36,300 nt of DNA from an uncultured Lachnospiraceae bacterium (GTDB lineage Bacteria; Bacillota; Clostridia; Lachnospirales; Lachnospiraceae): contig ONSO01000024.1 of assembly GCA_900320485.1 (NCBI GenBank), positions 1 through 36,300 of the forward strand, given 5' to 3'. The notes under the pieces are model-generated. The model did not search any database and was not told the origin of the DNA. It saw nothing but the letters and a program-made list of their open reading frames with translations. Both the position numbers and the translations under genes were made by a program. Shown here in pieces: positions 7,683 to 16,211 of the stretch (the first letter of the stretch is position 1; every line of letters begins with the position of its first letter).

Positions 7683-7699
7683 TCTTTAAGGAGTAAAAT
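7671..7699 (+). promoter_or_regulatory. Possible promoter for rqcH
   Basis: TTGCGC (7671-7676), a 17-base spacer and TAAAAT (7694-7699). It overlaps the end of the upstream 92-aa gene and would give rqcH an SOS-independent start site. Confidence 0.4.
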
Positions 7700-7783
7700 A
7701 CGTCTGTATCGCTTAAAACCATAAACTATGCATCGCGACCAACGGAAATCCTTGTTACGTTGGCGCCATTCTTGGAGGATATT

Positions 7784-9511
7784 ATGGCATTTGACGGCCT
7801 GACTTTGGCAAATCTGACCTGCGAATTAAATCGCGAGCTCACGGGAGCCCGCTTATATAAAATAGCCCAGCCGGAACCGGATGAACTCCTTTTGACGTTC
7901 AAAAATTCCGAGGGCCAAACGCGTCTCCTGATCTCCGCTGACGCTTCCCTTCCCCTTGTCTACCTGACTTCCGAAAACAAGCCCAGTCCCATGACTGCTC
8001 CCGGATTCTGCATGCTTCTTCGCAAGCATTTGCAAAACGGCCGCGTGATCAGCGTGACGCAGCCCGGCCTTGAGCGCATACTGCGCATGGAAATCGAGCA
8101 TTTGGATGAAATGGGTGACCTTTGTCGCAAAATCTTAGTCATTGAGATCATGGGAAAACACAGCAACGTCATTTTTGTGGACGAAAACGGTACGATCCTG
8201 GACAGCATCAAGCACGTCTCCGCTGCCGTCAGCAGCGTGCGTGAGGTACTTCCCGGAAAGCCTTACTTTGTAGCTCATACCCAGGACAAATTAGATCTTT
8301 TTACCATGGAGGAGGATGATTTCCGTCAGGCGATCACCTCAAAGCCTCAGCCTGCATACAAGGCACTGTACTGCACCGTTACCGGCATTTCTCCCGTACT
8401 GGCTCAGGAACTGTGCTACCGCGCCGGCATCGACGGCGACCGCCCCACGGCTGCCTTAAGCGCTGAAGATCACGCCTCCTTATGGCGCGTCATGCAGGAT
8501 CTGAAAGCCACCATCAATAACGGTGCCTTTTCCCCCTGCGTTGCCTACGAAAACGGCCGCCCCGCGGAATACGCATCCATTTCCCTCACCAGCTACCTAG
8601 ACGTCCGCCCTTATCCCAACGTGTCCTCCCTGTTGGAATCCTATTATGCAGAGAAAAATGCCATCAGCAGGATCCACCAAAAATCCGCCGACCTCCGCAG
8701 AGTGGTTCAGACCATCCTTGAGCGCGACGTAAAGAAATATGACCTACAGCTTCAACAGATCAAAGATACGGAAAAACGGGAAACCTACCGCATTTACGGT
8801 GAGCTTCTAAATACCTACGGCTATAGTGCCGCTCCCGGAGCAAAGTATCTGGATGCCGTGAATTACTATACGGGGGAGAACGTAAGGATTCCTTTGGATC
8901 CCACGCTCTCCGCCAGAGAAAATGCGCAAAAATATTTTGACCGCTACGGAAAACTCAAGCGGACCAACGAAGCCCTGACGGAACTCACCGTAGAGGTAAA
9001 GGCGGAGATCGATCATTTGGAATCCATCGCCACCTCCCTGGAAATTGCCCAAAAGGAAGAAGACCTTGCAGAGATCAAGGAAGAGCTGATCACCAGCGGC
9101 TACGTACACCGCAAGGGACCTGCAAAAAAAATCAAGATTACCAGCAAACCCTTCCACTACGTAACCAGCGACGGCTTTGACGTTTACGTGGGAAAGAACA
9201 ATTACCAGAACGACCAGCTCACTTTCCAGTTTGCCACGGGCAATGACTGGTGGTTCCACGCAAAAAAAATCCCCGGTTCTCACGTGATCGTAAAAACCGA
9301 GGGCAGGGAGCTTCCGGACCGCTCCTTTGAAGAGGCTGCCCGCCTTGCAGCCTACTACTCCAAGGGCCGGGAGCAGGACAAGGTGGAAGTAGACTACGTC
9401 CAGAAAAAGCACGTAAAAAAGCCCAGCGGAGCAAAGCCGGGCTTTGTGGTATACTACACGAACTTCTCCATGGCCGTAAGCAGCGACGTCTCCGGCCTCA
9501 AACAAATTTAA
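7784..9511 (+). CDS. rqcH: RqcH/NFACT family ribosome quality-control protein (Rqc2 homologue, FbpA-like)
   Basis: 575 aa, full length for RqcH. The protein binds stalled 50S subunits and recruits alanyl-tRNA to add C-terminal alanine tails to stuck nascent chains. The N-terminal NFACT-N domain begins MAFDGLTLANLTCEL and includes RLLISADASLPLVYLT and LVIEIMGKHSNVIFVD. A helical/coiled-coil middle follows around residues 280-430. The C-terminal NFACT-R domain includes YVTSDGFDVYVGKNNYQND and GNDWWFHAKKIPGSHVIVK. Start ATG 7784 is chosen because GGAGG is seven bases upstream and the family begins MAFDG. Older annotations call this fibronectin-binding protein. It converges on the MurJ-like gene, with a repeat-rich spacer between. 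Confidence 0.92.
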   Translation: MAFDGLTLANLTCELNRELTGARLYKIAQPEPDELLLTFKNSEGQTRLLISADASLPLVYLTSENKPSPMTAPGFCMLLRKHLQNGRVISVTQPGLERILRMEIEHLDEMGDLCRKILVIEIMGKHSNVIFVDENGTILDSIKHVSAAVSSVREVLPGKPYFVAHTQDKLDLFTMEEDDFRQAITSKPQPAYKALYCTVTGISPVLAQELCYRAGIDGDRPTAALSAEDHASLWRVMQDLKATINNGAFSPCVAYENGRPAEYASISLTSYLDVRPYPNVSSLLESYYAEKNAISRIHQKSADLRRVVQTILERDVKKYDLQLQQIKDTEKRETYRIYGELLNTYGYSAAPGAKYLDAVNYYTGENVRIPLDPTLSARENAQKYFDRYGKLKRTNEALTELTVEVKAEIDHLESIATSLEIAQKEEDLAEIKEELITSGYVHRKGPAKKIKITSKPFHYVTSDGFDVYVGKNNYQNDQLTFQFATGNDWWFHAKKIPGSHVIVKTEGRELPDRSFEEAARLAAYYSKGREQDKVEVDYVQKKHVKKPSGAKPGFVVYYTNFSMAVSSDVSGLKQI

Positions 9512-9559
9512 TTCCTCCGGCCATTCTGCTTCTGCGACCTGGCTCCTCCGACCGTTCCG

Positions 9560-9693
9560 TTTCCGTAGCCTTGGGCTCTCCGGCATCTCGAGGGGATGGT
9601 TGGGATGGGCTTTCCCGGTCAAAAGGTTTCCGTAACCTTGGGCTCTCCGGCATCTCGAGGGGATGGTTGGGATGGGCTTTCCCGGTCAAAAGG
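9560..9693. repeat. 67-bp tandem duplication
   Basis: Two copies at 9560-9626 and 9627-9693 that differ at one position (GTAGCC versus GTAACC). They lie between convergent rqcH and the MurJ-like gene, in sequence without a supported coding frame. Confidence 0.9.
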
Positions 9694-9716
9694 TTACGGG
9701 AAAGCCTGTCCCAACC
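9665..9716. terminator. Long hairpin between convergent genes
   Basis: Arms 9665-9684 and 9697-9716 are complementary over 20 bases with two mismatches, around a 12-base loop. There is no clear T-tract on either side, so intrinsic termination is uncertain, but the position suits a bidirectional stop between rqcH and the MurJ-like gene. Confidence 0.45.
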
Positions 9717-9720
9717 AAAG

Positions 9721-9800
9721 CCCCGAGTCCTTCTGACCTGCCCCGAGTCCACCCGGCCAACCCCGAGTCCTTCTGACCTGCCCCGAGTCCACCCGACCAG
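9721..9800. repeat. 40-bp tandem repeat x2 containing CCCCGAGTCC x4
   Basis: Units 9721-9760 and 9761-9800. The decamer CCCCGAGTCC starts at 9721, 9741, 9761 and 9781, an exact 20-base period. Confidence 0.9.
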
Positions 9801-9808
9801 CCCCCGGG

Positions 9809-11464
9809 TTACAGCAGCTTACACTTCTTGGCGATCTTAACGATCACGTGCCCCTTGGGCAATCCCCTCAATTCCTCCTCCGTCATGGTCTTTAGCGCCA
9901 GCAAGATCACAAAATAGACCACCACGCCGAAAAGGATTGCGGGAACCAGCGCCAACCTTGGCGACTTTAGGGCCAAAAGCAACAATTCATACAATCCTCT
10001 TGCCACGGCTCCCATGATCAGGGCTGCTATGGAAGGAAGAAGAAATGACCTCTTCCATTCCTGATGATAATGAATGGCTTTTCTCAAAGAGATCTGATTT
10101 AACAGACACATCATCCCCGCATATACCGTATTTGTCACGGCCAACCCGTAGAGATCCATGTCCGTCAAAAGAAGTAATCCCGCAGACAGCGCCGTCTGGA
10201 TGATCAGTGCAATCCCCGCATTTACAATGGGTACGTTCACCTTTCCAAGCCCCTGTAGAATGGAATTACTCAGGGTGGAAAGGGAATAGAACAAAATGGA
10301 GATCGCCAAAACCATCAAAATTCTCCCCGCCAGCGTTACAACCTCGTCCGACCTTGGAAACAGGAAATAAACGATGGGCTTCGCCAGGGCAAAGAGTCCC
10401 ACTGCGGAAGGAATGGTGATGATCATGGTCGTCTTTACCGCCGTCCCGATGCTCTCCCTCGTCTCGTCATATTTTCCTGCCGCACAGGCCTGCGCCACGG
10501 AAGGGATCATGGCTGCCGCCATGGCAGATGCAAATGCAAGGGGAATCTTCAGGACCGTCAGAGACAGGGAATACGTTCCCAGCTTCTGGTGCTGCAAGAA
10601 GCTGTCCAATCCCCGAACGTCCGGCACGATCTTGTTATAAAGAAACGTATTGACGGTCTCGTTGAAATTATAAACCGCCGTGCTGAGAATAAACGGCGTT
10701 ACGATCAGCGTGATGGTCCGGATCATCTGCCCGTACGTGTCCACGTTCTCATGACGATCTCTTTCCACCCTCCTAAGGATCATCTTACGGTTCAGGGAAT
10801 AGACCCATGCCATAAACAGAAGCGCCATCAAAACGCCGCTTCCCGTACCCATGGCACTTCCCATGGCCCCCAGGACGGCATGCCGGATCCTTTCCTCTCC
10901 AACCGCCGGCATCTCCAGGCTCCCCAGATTCACCTTGATGATCAGGGCCGCACCGCCCACGCTGACAACCGCATTTGCGATCTGCTCCAAAATCTGGGAA
11001 AGAGAGGTCTGCACCATGCTCTTATGCGCCTGAAAATAGCCGCGCAAAACTCCCAGAATACCAAAGATAAAGATCGTCGGTGCAAAAGTGCGAAGCACGG
11101 GAACCGCCTCTTCCTTCACAAAAAAGCCTGCGCCAAAAAAAAGCAAACAACTGGCAAGGAAGCCCACTACAAGCACGTACCCCATGGCACAATAAAAAAG
11201 CCGGTGTGCGTTACGATATTCCCGCGCCGCCAGCTTTTGTGCGATCACCTTTGAAACTGCGGCGGGAATGCTGTAGGAAGAGATCATCAGTACGTTGGAG
11301 TAGAAGGTGTACGCCTCCGAATAATACCCAATGCCCGATTCCCCGATGACCGCCGTGAGGGGGCTCCTGTAAATGAGCCCGATCACCCTGCTGATCATTC
11401 CCGCAGCCATTAAAAATCCCGCCTGCACCAGAAAATTATCTTTTGTCCTATCCTGTTTTCCCAT
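9809..11464 (-). CDS. MurJ/SpoVB/YtgP-type polysaccharide flippase (MOP superfamily)
   Basis: 551 aa with about 14 hydrophobic segments spread over the whole length, typical of the MOP/MviN-like transporters. The N-terminus FLVQAGFLMAAGMISRVIGL and following YRSPLTAVIGESGIGYYSEA match the SpoVB/YtgP (Bacillus MurJ) group, which flips lipid-linked cell-wall or spore-cortex precursors across the membrane. The charged loop near residues 225-245 (RRVERDRHENVDTYGQ) is cytoplasmic by prediction. It starts 39 bases after glgA ends on the same strand, so the two may be co-transcribed. Family assignment is firm; whether the substrate is lipid II or another polysaccharide lipid cannot be read from sequence. 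Confidence 0.85.
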   Translation of the reverse strand: MGKQDRTKDNFLVQAGFLMAAGMISRVIGLIYRSPLTAVIGESGIGYYSEAYTFYSNVLMISSYSIPAAVSKVIAQKLAAREYRNAHRLFYCAMGYVLVVGFLASCLLFFGAGFFVKEEAVPVLRTFAPTIFIFGILGVLRGYFQAHKSMVQTSLSQILEQIANAVVSVGGAALIIKVNLGSLEMPAVGEERIRHAVLGAMGSAMGTGSGVLMALLFMAWVYSLNRKMILRRVERDRHENVDTYGQMIRTITLIVTPFILSTAVYNFNETVNTFLYNKIVPDVRGLDSFLQHQKLGTYSLSLTVLKIPLAFASAMAAAMIPSVAQACAAGKYDETRESIGTAVKTTMIITIPSAVGLFALAKPIVYFLFPRSDEVVTLAGRILMVLAISILFYSLSTLSNSILQGLGKVNVPIVNAGIALIIQTALSAGLLLLTDMDLYGLAVTNTVYAGMMCLLNQISLRKAIHYHQEWKRSFLLPSIAALIMGAVARGLYELLLLALKSPRLALVPAILFGVVVYFVILLALKTMTEEELRGLPKGHVIVKIAKKCKLL

Positions 11465-11503
11465 AACAATCCTGTCCGATCAGTCCAACAATTCTCAAGC
11501 CTC

Positions 11504-12949
11504 TCATCCGATCAGCCAGTCATACATTTCCTGATACTTCCTTGCGGATACGTCCCAAGAGAAGTCCGCCGCCATGGCGCGATCCACCATCTTGTTCCAC
11601 TCCCGCTTCTTGTCATAGTATACGTGCTCCGCATAACGGATCGTCCGTAACATTTCATGCGCATTGTAATTGGTAAAGCTAAAGCCCGTTCCCGTGCTCT
11701 CAAATTCATTGTAGGGCTGAACGGTATCCTTGAGGCCTCCCGTCTCACGGACAATGGGAATGGTCCCGTACCGGAGACTCATGAGCTGGCTCAACCCGCA
11801 AGGCTCAAAGAGGGACGGCATCAGGAAGGCATCACTGGCCGCATAGATCTTATGTGACAGCTCCTCCGAATAATAAATGTTGGCAGACACCTTGTTCTGG
11901 TACTTCCAGTCAAAATGTCGGAACATGTTCTCGTAACGGTCCTCGCCGGTACCGAGCACCACGATCTGCACCTCATCCTGGCACAGCTCATCCATTACGT
12001 AAGACACCAAATCCAAGCCCTTTTGATCCGTCAACCTGGAGATCAGGCCGATCATCATTTTATTCTCGCCCTTGGTCAATCCCAATTGCTCCTGCAATGC
12101 CAGCTTATTCTTTACCTTCTCCTTGCGGAAGTTCACGGCATCATACTGCTTTACGATATATTTATCCGTGGCCGGATTAAACTCCGTATAGTCAATGCCA
12201 TTGACAATGCCGCGCAGATCATGGCTTCTTGCCCGGAGCAATCCGTCCAGTCCCTCGCCATAAAACTGCGTCTTGATCTCCTCCGCATACGTCTCACTCA
12301 CCGTCGTCACGGCGTCGGCAAACACGATGCCGCCTTTTAGGAGATTTGCATCCTTATACGCTTCCAGCTTGTCAGGCGTGAAATAATAATCCGGCAAGCC
12401 AGTGATGGACTGCACCGTCTTTACGTCCCATTTCCCCTGGAATTTCAGGTTATGGATCGTCATGACGGATTTCATGCCCGCAAAGAACAGGTCTCCCTGA
12501 AATCTTTCCTTCAAATACACGGGAATCAGTCCCGTCTGCCAGTCATGACAATGGATCACGTCAGGCTGGAATCCGATCAGCGGCAGGGCCGAAAGCACTG
12601 CCTTGGAGAAAAACGCAAACTTTTCAATCTCATAGCAGGGATCGTCGCAATAAGGCTTCGGCCCGCCAAAATAATGCTCATTGTCGATGAAGTAATAGTG
12701 CACTCCATCCACCGTGGCCTCTTCGATGCCTACGTAGACGCTCTGCCAATTGTAATCCATGTAGAAATTCGTGATAAAGCTGATCTTTTCTTTCATTTCC
12801 TGCTTAATGCAGGTATACTTGGGAAGGATCACCCGTACGTCAAAATATTGCTTGTCAATACACTTCGGCAGCGAACCCACCACGTCCGCCAAACCTCCGG
12901 TTTTTACAAAAGGGACTCCCTCCGATGCGGCAAATAAAATTTTTTTCAT
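11504..12949 (-). CDS. glgA: Glycogen synthase (ADP-glucose type, GT5)
   Basis: 481 aa, the usual length of bacterial GlgA, which extends alpha-1,4-glucan chains from ADP-glucose. The N-terminus MKKILFAASEGVPFVKTGGL then ADVVGSLPK carries the KTGGL substrate loop. HCHDWQTGLIPVYLK, GIVFADAVTTVSETYAEEI, IGLISRLTDQKGLDLV and the C-terminal FLMPSLFEPCGLSQLMSLRY are all standard GT5 motifs, including the catalytic EPCG region. ATG 12949 is chosen over TTG 12967 because GGAGG is eight to nine bases upstream and the family begins MKK. No other glg genes are in the window. Confidence 0.94.
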   Translation of the reverse strand: MKKILFAASEGVPFVKTGGLADVVGSLPKCIDKQYFDVRVILPKYTCIKQEMKEKISFITNFYMDYNWQSVYVGIEEATVDGVHYYFIDNEHYFGGPKPYCDDPCYEIEKFAFFSKAVLSALPLIGFQPDVIHCHDWQTGLIPVYLKERFQGDLFFAGMKSVMTIHNLKFQGKWDVKTVQSITGLPDYYFTPDKLEAYKDANLLKGGIVFADAVTTVSETYAEEIKTQFYGEGLDGLLRARSHDLRGIVNGIDYTEFNPATDKYIVKQYDAVNFRKEKVKNKLALQEQLGLTKGENKMMIGLISRLTDQKGLDLVSYVMDELCQDEVQIVVLGTGEDRYENMFRHFDWKYQNKVSANIYYSEELSHKIYAASDAFLMPSLFEPCGLSQLMSLRYGTIPIVRETGGLKDTVQPYNEFESTGTGFSFTNYNAHEMLRTIRYAEHVYYDKKREWNKMVDRAMAADFSWDVSARKYQEMYDWLIG

Positions 12950-12987
12950 TAGAAACCCTCCGACCAATTGACTTACACTATGTTATC

Positions 12988-13016
12988 AGTATACTACAAA
13001 AACGAAAAATAATAAA
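12988..13016 (-). promoter_or_regulatory. Possible promoter for glgA
   Basis: On the minus strand TATACT (12993-12988) is preceded 17 bases earlier by TTTATT (13016-13011). The -10 is good and the -35 weak. It lies 39 bases upstream of the glgA start. Confidence 0.4.
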
Positions 13017-13067
13017 GAGGATTCCCCATTTTTCCCAAAAAACTATGCAATTTGCACAAAAAACGAT

Positions 13068-13580
13068 CTATTTATACGAAAGCCGTATCCGATCGGCGAT
13101 CAAGGCTATGAACTCGGAATTTGTCGGTTTTCCCTTGCCCGTATCAACGGTGTACCCAAAAAGAGAATCCAGCGTTTCCATTCTTCCCCGGCTCCACGCC
13201 ACTTCGATGGCATGCCGGATCGCCCGTTCCACCCTGCTGGGCGTCGTCTGGAATCTTTTTGCAATGGTTGGATACAAAATTTTCGTGATGGAACTGATCA
13301 TCACCGGATCCTCTACTGCCATCATGATGGCTTCCCGAAGATACTGATACCCCTTGATGTGTGCCGGAACGCCGATCTCATGGATCATTCCCGTCACGTC
13401 CTGCTCCAGATTTCTCTCCGGCACCGGCTTCGCGGCCGCTTGCTTCCGGTCCTTGTCCGCGACCGGCTGGGAAGGCACCGTGATCATGATCTGAAATTCC
13501 TTGTTTGCGCTTAAAAGTTCACTGAGTAATTTTTGTACTTTTTCATTGTCTTTTGTGGAAGTAACGCGTAACTGCTCCAT
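13068..13580 (-). CDS. Spo0A C-terminal DNA-binding domain protein lacking the receiver domain
   Basis: 170 aa. Residues about 62-170 are the Spo0A effector domain: [34 protein letters not shown], the recognition helix [26 protein letters not shown] and [19 protein letters not shown]. Full Spo0A is about 260 residues and begins with a phosphorylated receiver domain. Here the N-terminal 60 residues ([20 protein letters not shown]...) show no receiver motifs such as the acidic pocket or phosphorylatable Asp. The start is firm because GGAGG lies eight bases upstream, and a promoter precedes it, so this is not a broken spo0A. It should bind 0A-box-like DNA without phosphorelay control. Such single-domain proteins are often annotated in Lachnospiraceae; their role is not established to my knowledge. 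Confidence 0.88.
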   Translation of the reverse strand: MEQLRVTSTKDNEKVQKLLSELLSANKEFQIMITVPSQPVADKDRKQAAAKPVPERNLEQDVTGMIHEIGVPAHIKGYQYLREAIMMAVEDPVMISSITKILYPTIAKRFQTTPSRVERAIRHAIEVAWSRGRMETLDSLFGYTVDTGKGKPTNSEFIALIADRIRLSYK

Positions 13581-13636
13581 TTTTCTTACCTCCGCACAGA
13601 TGCTACGATTTTCGCTTCAGACAACCGTCAACCACC

Positions 13637-13665
13637 ATTGTAATGCTTTGTTCCCTCTTTCTCAA
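13637..13665 (-). promoter_or_regulatory. Promoter for the Spo0A-like gene
   Basis: On the minus strand TTGAGA (13665-13660), a 17-base spacer and TACAAT (13642-13637), about 57 bases before the ATG at 13580. Confidence 0.65.
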
Positions 13666-13756
13666 CGGCATTTCATCGCATAAATCGCGCATCCTCTTCA
13701 AAAAGCGACGATTCCCTGCTTTTTTCCTTTTCTCCTCCAAAAAAATTTGGATTCTC

Positions 13757-13785
13757 TTGTTGAATTTTTAGTTTTGCGTTATACT
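13757..13785 (+). promoter_or_regulatory. Promoter for the DUF4317 gene
   Basis: TTGTTG (13757-13762), a 17-base spacer and TATACT (13780-13785). It lies about 40 bases before the ATG at 13824. Confidence 0.6.
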
Positions 13786-13823
13786 TAACTTCGTACTTTA
13801 AGCATAGAAAGGACAAATCTGCC

Positions 13824-14984
13824 ATGATCAAACAAGAGATCGCCGAGATCAAAAAACTGTTAACGCCCAAGAAATGCTCCATCGACCGCATCTGCGGCTG
13901 CTACGTGGATGGAGAAAAAAATAAAAAGACCCAGTTCTCCCAAGCCTTTCTCTCTCTCCCTGAGGAGGACATGTTTAAGTATTTTGAGATTCTTCGGAAA
14001 TCCCTCTCCGGAAGCATTGGAAAGAACCTGCTGAATCTGGAGTTCCCCCTTGCCAGCGAAGAGGCCGGCGGGACCCAGGAATTTCTGTATCGCCTGAAGC
14101 AAAGCGGCCTGAAGGATGACGCCCTTCTGGACCAGTTTTATGACATGATCATTTCCAACTATGAATACGTGGGAAATTACCTGATCCTCCTTGTCCACGA
14201 CAGCTATGACGTGCCAAAGCGCACCTCCGACGGCATCGAGAATGAGGATGCCTCCGAAGAAGTTTATGAATACGTATTGGCCTGCGTATGCCCCGTGGAG
14301 CTGAGCAAGCCCGGGCTTTCCTATAATCCTGAGGAAAATGCCTTCCAGAACCGCATTCGCGACTGGGTAGTATCCATGCCCCAAATGGGCTTCCTCTTCC
14401 CCGCTTTTAACGACAGGGGAACGGATCTGCACGGCGTTCTTTACTATACCAAAGACGGTGAAGACCTAAAGGACGGCCTGGTGGACGCGATCCTCGGTTG
14501 CCCCCTGCCCCTCTCCGCCGGAAGCCAGAAGGAAACCTTCCATGCCATCATTGAAGAAACCCTGGAGGACACCTGTGACATTGAAATGGTGAAAAACATC
14601 CACGAAAAGCTGACGGAAATGGTGGAGGAACATAAGATCAAAGAAGATCCCGCGCCCCTGATCCTGGACAAGAATGAAGTCAAGACCATCCTTGCAGACA
14701 GCGGCGTCTCCAACGAAAAGCTCTCCCACTTTGAAGAGCATTACGAAGAGACCGCAGGAGAAGATGCCCAGCTCTACGTCAGCAACGTCATGAACGGTAA
14801 GAGCTTTGAAGTAAAAACCCCCGACGTGGTGGTAAAGGTAAAGCCCGAGCGCACGGACCTGATTGAAACCAGAGTCATTGATGGCCGTCAGTGCCTGGTC
14901 ATCGCCTTGGATGGTACCATTGAGGTCAACGGAATTACCGTAAGAAAATCTTTGGCCGACGAAGAAGCAGACGACATGGAATAA
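13824..14984 (+). CDS. DUF4317 family protein
   Basis: 386 aa starting MIKQEIAEIKKLLTPKKCSI, with AAAGGA ten bases upstream of ATG. The opening KKLLTPKKCSIDRICGCYVD and the middle LILLVHDSYDVPKRTSDGIE match the DUF4317 family, found widely in Lachnospiraceae and relatives. It is an acidic soluble protein with no membrane segment or signal peptide. The C-terminus ends with RVIDGRQCLVIALDGTIEVN. No function is known for the family and I see no catalytic motif. It is a single-gene unit with its own promoter and a strong terminator. Confidence 0.85.
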   Translation: MIKQEIAEIKKLLTPKKCSIDRICGCYVDGEKNKKTQFSQAFLSLPEEDMFKYFEILRKSLSGSIGKNLLNLEFPLASEEAGGTQEFLYRLKQSGLKDDALLDQFYDMIISNYEYVGNYLILLVHDSYDVPKRTSDGIENEDASEEVYEYVLACVCPVELSKPGLSYNPEENAFQNRIRDWVVSMPQMGFLFPAFNDRGTDLHGVLYYTKDGEDLKDGLVDAILGCPLPLSAGSQKETFHAIIEETLEDTCDIEMVKNIHEKLTEMVEEHKIKEDPAPLILDKNEVKTILADSGVSNEKLSHFEEHYEETAGEDAQLYVSNVMNGKSFEVKTPDVVVKVKPERTDLIETRVIDGRQCLVIALDGTIEVNGITVRKSLADEEADDME

Positions 14985-14990
14985 ACAAAA

Positions 14991-15024
14991 GCCCGAAGAT
15001 CCTCTTCCGATCTTCGGGCTTTTT
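14991..15024. terminator. Bidirectional intrinsic terminator
   Basis: Perfect 11-bp stem GCCCGAAGATC (14991-15001) with GATCTTCGGGC (15009-15019), a 7-base loop and a T5 tract on the plus strand. On the minus strand the sequence after the stem gives TTTTG. It serves both the DUF4317 gene and the convergent zinc-ribbon gene. Confidence 0.92.
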
Positions 15025-15029
15025 CATCT

Positions 15030-16121
15030 TTATTTCGTTAACAGATAAACATCCACGTACAAAAGCTTCCCTCTCTTAAACTCAAGCCGCAGGGATATGT
15101 CATCCTTTCTTCCGTAGAAATAGTCCCGGCTACTGTCATAGGTTCCGTCGTAGCCTGCATTTTGACACGCCAGCACGTACTCCACAAATTGATCCTTCGT
15201 CAATTCACCGGCATAGATTTCCAAGTCATTACTGCTGATCCTTTGAATGCTGTATTTCTCCGCCTTGGGAGCAGGCACAACCTTGGCGATCTCACTCTCC
15301 GGCCAACGGGTTACGTCCCAGACGATCGCCTTATCAATATCTACGGAGAGACGCCCATCGTAAAAATCCACCGTCAGTTTATTATCATCGGCATCATAGG
15401 CTTCATATTTGTTACTGGTGACTTCCTCGTCAACGTTGTACCCTTTTTCCTTACATGCCTTCACGTAATCATCAAACCCCGTCTGCGACACGCCCGTTAT
15501 GGTTGCGTTAAATCCCGTTTTATCAGAGAATGCGTACTTTATCTTTCCTTCCGGCTTCGGCAGATCGCTTCCAAACCCTTGCGTCGGCCAAGCCTCTTCC
15601 TTACCGATCGACCCAATGCTTCCCGAAGAAGAACCGCCGTCAACGTTCAGGCTGGCGATCCACGCAATGATCAGCACTCCCGCAATGATCTGGCAGACGT
15701 TCTTCACCTTAAAGTACTTCCGTTCTCCCGTCATTCTCCACTTATGTTTCATTACCATGGAAACGATCAGCAGGATCAGCTGAACAAAGCTGACAATTCC
15801 GGTCAACGTGTATTCCGTGAACATGGCAACGGAAAATACGGACAGAAATATACATGCCCAAATCTGGAGCACAAAAATCACTGCATCAGCAGTCTTTTGT
15901 CCCGACGTGCGGTTTTTCGCCAGGGCCTTTTGCTGCTGCATGGCCTGCCTGGCTTCCTGCATGCTCTCTTTTCTTACGTCCTTGATGGCATCATGAAGCA
16001 ATCCCTTAAGTTCCGCTGCGGACACTCCGTCCAAGGGCTCTATGCTTTCACAGTAGGGGCAGACAAAAACCTTCCGTTCCTGATCCACCCGCATGACTGC
16101 GTTACAGTTTCTACAATTCAT
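15030..16121 (-). CDS. Zinc-ribbon membrane protein with C-terminal DUF6591-like repeats
   Basis: 363 aa. Residues 1-26 form a zinc ribbon (MNCRNCNAV and FVCPYCESI, two CxxC pairs). A charged helical segment near residues 35-75 is followed by three hydrophobic segments near 78-165 (VIFVLQIWACIFLSVFSVAM, IVSFVQLILLIVSMVM, VCQIIAGVLIIAWIA). The outer part has a Gly/Ser-rich linker, then WPTQGFGSDLPKPEGKI and a region around FDDYVKACKEKGYNVDEEV that resembles DUF6591, and a second related block at VTRWPESEIAKVVPAPK. AGGAG precedes the ATG and a clear promoter lies upstream. The function is unknown; it may be an envelope-associated sensor or structural protein. Confidence 0.75.
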   Translation of the reverse strand: MNCRNCNAVMRVDQERKVFVCPYCESIEPLDGVSAAELKGLLHDAIKDVRKESMQEARQAMQQQKALAKNRTSGQKTADAVIFVLQIWACIFLSVFSVAMFTEYTLTGIVSFVQLILLIVSMVMKHKWRMTGERKYFKVKNVCQIIAGVLIIAWIASLNVDGGSSSGSIGSIGKEEAWPTQGFGSDLPKPEGKIKYAFSDKTGFNATITGVSQTGFDDYVKACKEKGYNVDEEVTSNKYEAYDADDNKLTVDFYDGRLSVDIDKAIVWDVTRWPESEIAKVVPAPKAEKYSIQRISSNDLEIYAGELTKDQFVEYVLACQNAGYDGTYDSSRDYFYGRKDDISLRLEFKRGKLLYVDVYLLTK

Positions 16122-16153
16122 GGCATTCTCTCCTAATGGTCATCATTACAGAG

Positions 16154-16182
16154 ATTGTATCATTGAAATCCCATTTTTGCAA
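16154..16182 (-). promoter_or_regulatory. Promoter for the zinc-ribbon membrane protein gene
   Basis: On the minus strand TTGCAA (16182-16177), a 17-base spacer and TACAAT (16159-16154), 33 bases before the ATG. It lies just after the metY stop codon. Confidence 0.75.
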
Positions 16183-16211
16183 TCATGCGGGGAAATATTT
16201 TTGCCGTTTTC

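Noticed and set aside
9498-9840. Repeat-encoded ORFs on both strands
   Set aside because: They arise from the 67-bp and 40-bp repeats and contain no recognisable domain.
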